A DNA stretch of 5,436 nucleotides from Chloroflexota bacterium. GTDB lineage: Bacteria; Chloroflexota; Dehalococcoidia; DSTF01; RBG-16-68-14. A program made the translations under genes and the position numbers. Each line of letters opens with the position of its first letter. Position 1 is the first letter of the stretch. The notes under the pieces are model-generated. The model was not told the origin of the DNA. It made no database searches and was given only the letters and a program-made list of their open reading frames with translations. This document shows, piece by piece, positions 4,697-5,436 of this stretch. Location of the stretch: contig JACZTE010000088.1 of the NCBI GenBank assembly GCA_022573935.1, positions 1 to 5,436 of the forward strand. Direction: 5' to 3'.

Positions 4697-4773
4697 CGGG
4701 CGGAACAACTGCGCACCCGCCCCTCGGGCAAGCGCGTGACGCTCGAACGCCGCAGCCTGGCTACGTTAACCGG

Positions 4774-5436
4774 TTACGGGCGGCTTGTCAAGCGGCCCGA
4801 CGAGGCGATGATGCCGCCACCCAGCACCTCATCGCCTTGGTAGAAGACCGCCGCCTGGCCGGGCGCGATCGCTCGCTGGGCCGTTCGGAAGCGCACCTCA
4901 GCGCCGTCAGCCGTCAGCCGCACGAGGGCCGGCTGAGCGGGCGACCGGTAGCGCGTCTTCACGCCGGCCTCGAACTCGTCTGCCGGCGGGCGGCCCGCGA
5001 CCCAGCGCAGCGATTCTGCCGTCAGCGTATCGGAGAGGAGATCCTCCTCCGCGCCGATGGTGATGAGCTGCTGCTCGGGGTCGATGGCGGTGACGAAGCG
5101 CCGCTTGCCCAGGGCGACGCCCAGCCCCCGCCGCTGGCCGATGGTGAAGGCGGCTACGCCCGGGTGCCTTCCGACGACGTTCCCCTCGCCGTCCACGATG
5201 TCGCCTTCGGCTTGCGGCGCCCGCTGAGCGATGAACTCGCGGTAGTCCTCAGTCGGGAGGAAGCAGATGTCGGCGCTGTCCGGCTTGTCCGCTACGGGCA
5301 GCCGCATCTCCCGCGCCAGCCGGCGGATCTCGCTCTTCGGGTAGCCGCCGATTGGGAAGAGGACGCGGCTCAGCTCCTGCTGGCCGAGCATGTAGAGAAC
5401 GTAGCTCTGGTCCTTCTCCGGGCTGCCGGCGCTCAG
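4774..5436 (-). CDS. mnmA: tRNA-specific 2-thiouridylase MnmA, C-terminal part (5' partial)
   Basis: The frame is open from the window edge to TAA at 4776-4774, giving the last 220 residues of a protein that is usually about 350-370 long. MnmA is a cytoplasmic enzyme that activates U34 of tRNA-Lys, -Glu and -Gln with ATP and inserts sulfur, making s2U34. Visible signatures are SPEKDQSYVLYML; LFPIGGYPKSEIRRLA; DKPDSADICFLPTEDY, whose Cys (codon 5265-5263) matches the second catalytic cysteine (Cys199 in E. coli); AAFTIGQRRGLGVA; the C-terminal beta-barrel with VKTRYRSPAQPA; and the end FYQGDEVLGGGII. The N-terminal PP-loop ATP-binding motif and first catalytic Cys lie outside the window. The ATG at 5391 is internal, not a start. 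No frameshift is seen. It is followed by the small membrane-protein genes on the same strand. Confidence 0.97.
   Translation of the reverse strand: MSAGSPEKDQSYVLYMLGQQELSRVLFPIGGYPKSEIRRLAREMRLPVADKPDSADICFLPTEDYREFIAQRAPQAEGDIVDGEGNVVGRHPGVAAFTIGQRRGLGVALGKRRFVTAIDPEQQLITIGAEEDLLSDTLTAESLRWVAGRPPADEFEAGVKTRYRSPAQPALVRLTADGAEVRFRTAQRAIAPGQAAVFYQGDEVLGGGIIASSGRLTSRP

Noticed and set aside
4163..4843. A 226-residue plus-strand open frame across the YtxH-like, DUF948-like and mnmA genes
   Set aside because: It runs antisense through three well-supported genes and their ribosome sites, is rich in Arg/His/Gln as typical of shadow frames, and has no domain signature.

Overview
The window looks like a chromosomal segment of a GC-rich bacterium, most likely a member of the Chloroflexota (Dehalococcoidia/SAR202-like or a related class). 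This is inference, not a database match. The clues are a secreted protein with a Pro/Ala/Thr/Asp linker and a C-terminal hydrophobic anchor, a TolB-type WSPDG-repeat lipoprotein, a membrane-anchored class E/F-like sortase, and the trio mnmA / small DUF948-like membrane protein / YtxH-like protein. Sampled 60-base lines of the main genes are about 70-75% G+C. The 3421-3840 segment is about 49% by hand count.

Left part (1-3030), cell-surface genes: the 3' end of a secreted protein gene (+) has a repeated PPATDV linker and two similar C-terminal hydrophobic segments, the second preceded by LPATT. It converges on a beta-propeller lipoprotein gene (-), and a 13-bp perfect GC hairpin lies between the two stops. 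The lipoprotein gene has a good sigma70-type promoter whose -10 box ends 7 nt before the ATG, so its mRNA is probably leaderless. Divergent from it is a sortase gene (+) with the catalytic His, Cys and Arg in place and an unusual cysteine-rich insertion after the His strand. The sortase and the nearby LPxT-like protein could be enzyme and substrate.

Middle (3031-3900), tRNA-Ser cluster and a compositional island: after an extended -10 promoter come two complete tRNA-Ser genes, anticodons CGA and GGA. Their 3' halves and 27 bp of downstream flank form a 72-bp direct repeat. A third tRNA-Ser is present only as a fragment (variable arm plus T arm). Next to it is one AT-richer, TfoX-N-domain gene on the minus strand. 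Beyond that gene, a 12-bp exact copy of the tRNA-Ser 3' end plus flank reappears. The simplest reading is a single-gene insertion into, or next to, a degraded third tRNA-Ser copy.

Right part (3933-5436), minus strand: the C-terminal part of mnmA (tRNA 2-thiouridylase, running off the window) is followed by a small membrane protein with a TTG start fixed by a perfect AGGAGG, then a YtxH-family protein 26 bp further on. The last two look like one transcription unit with its own extended -10 promoter.
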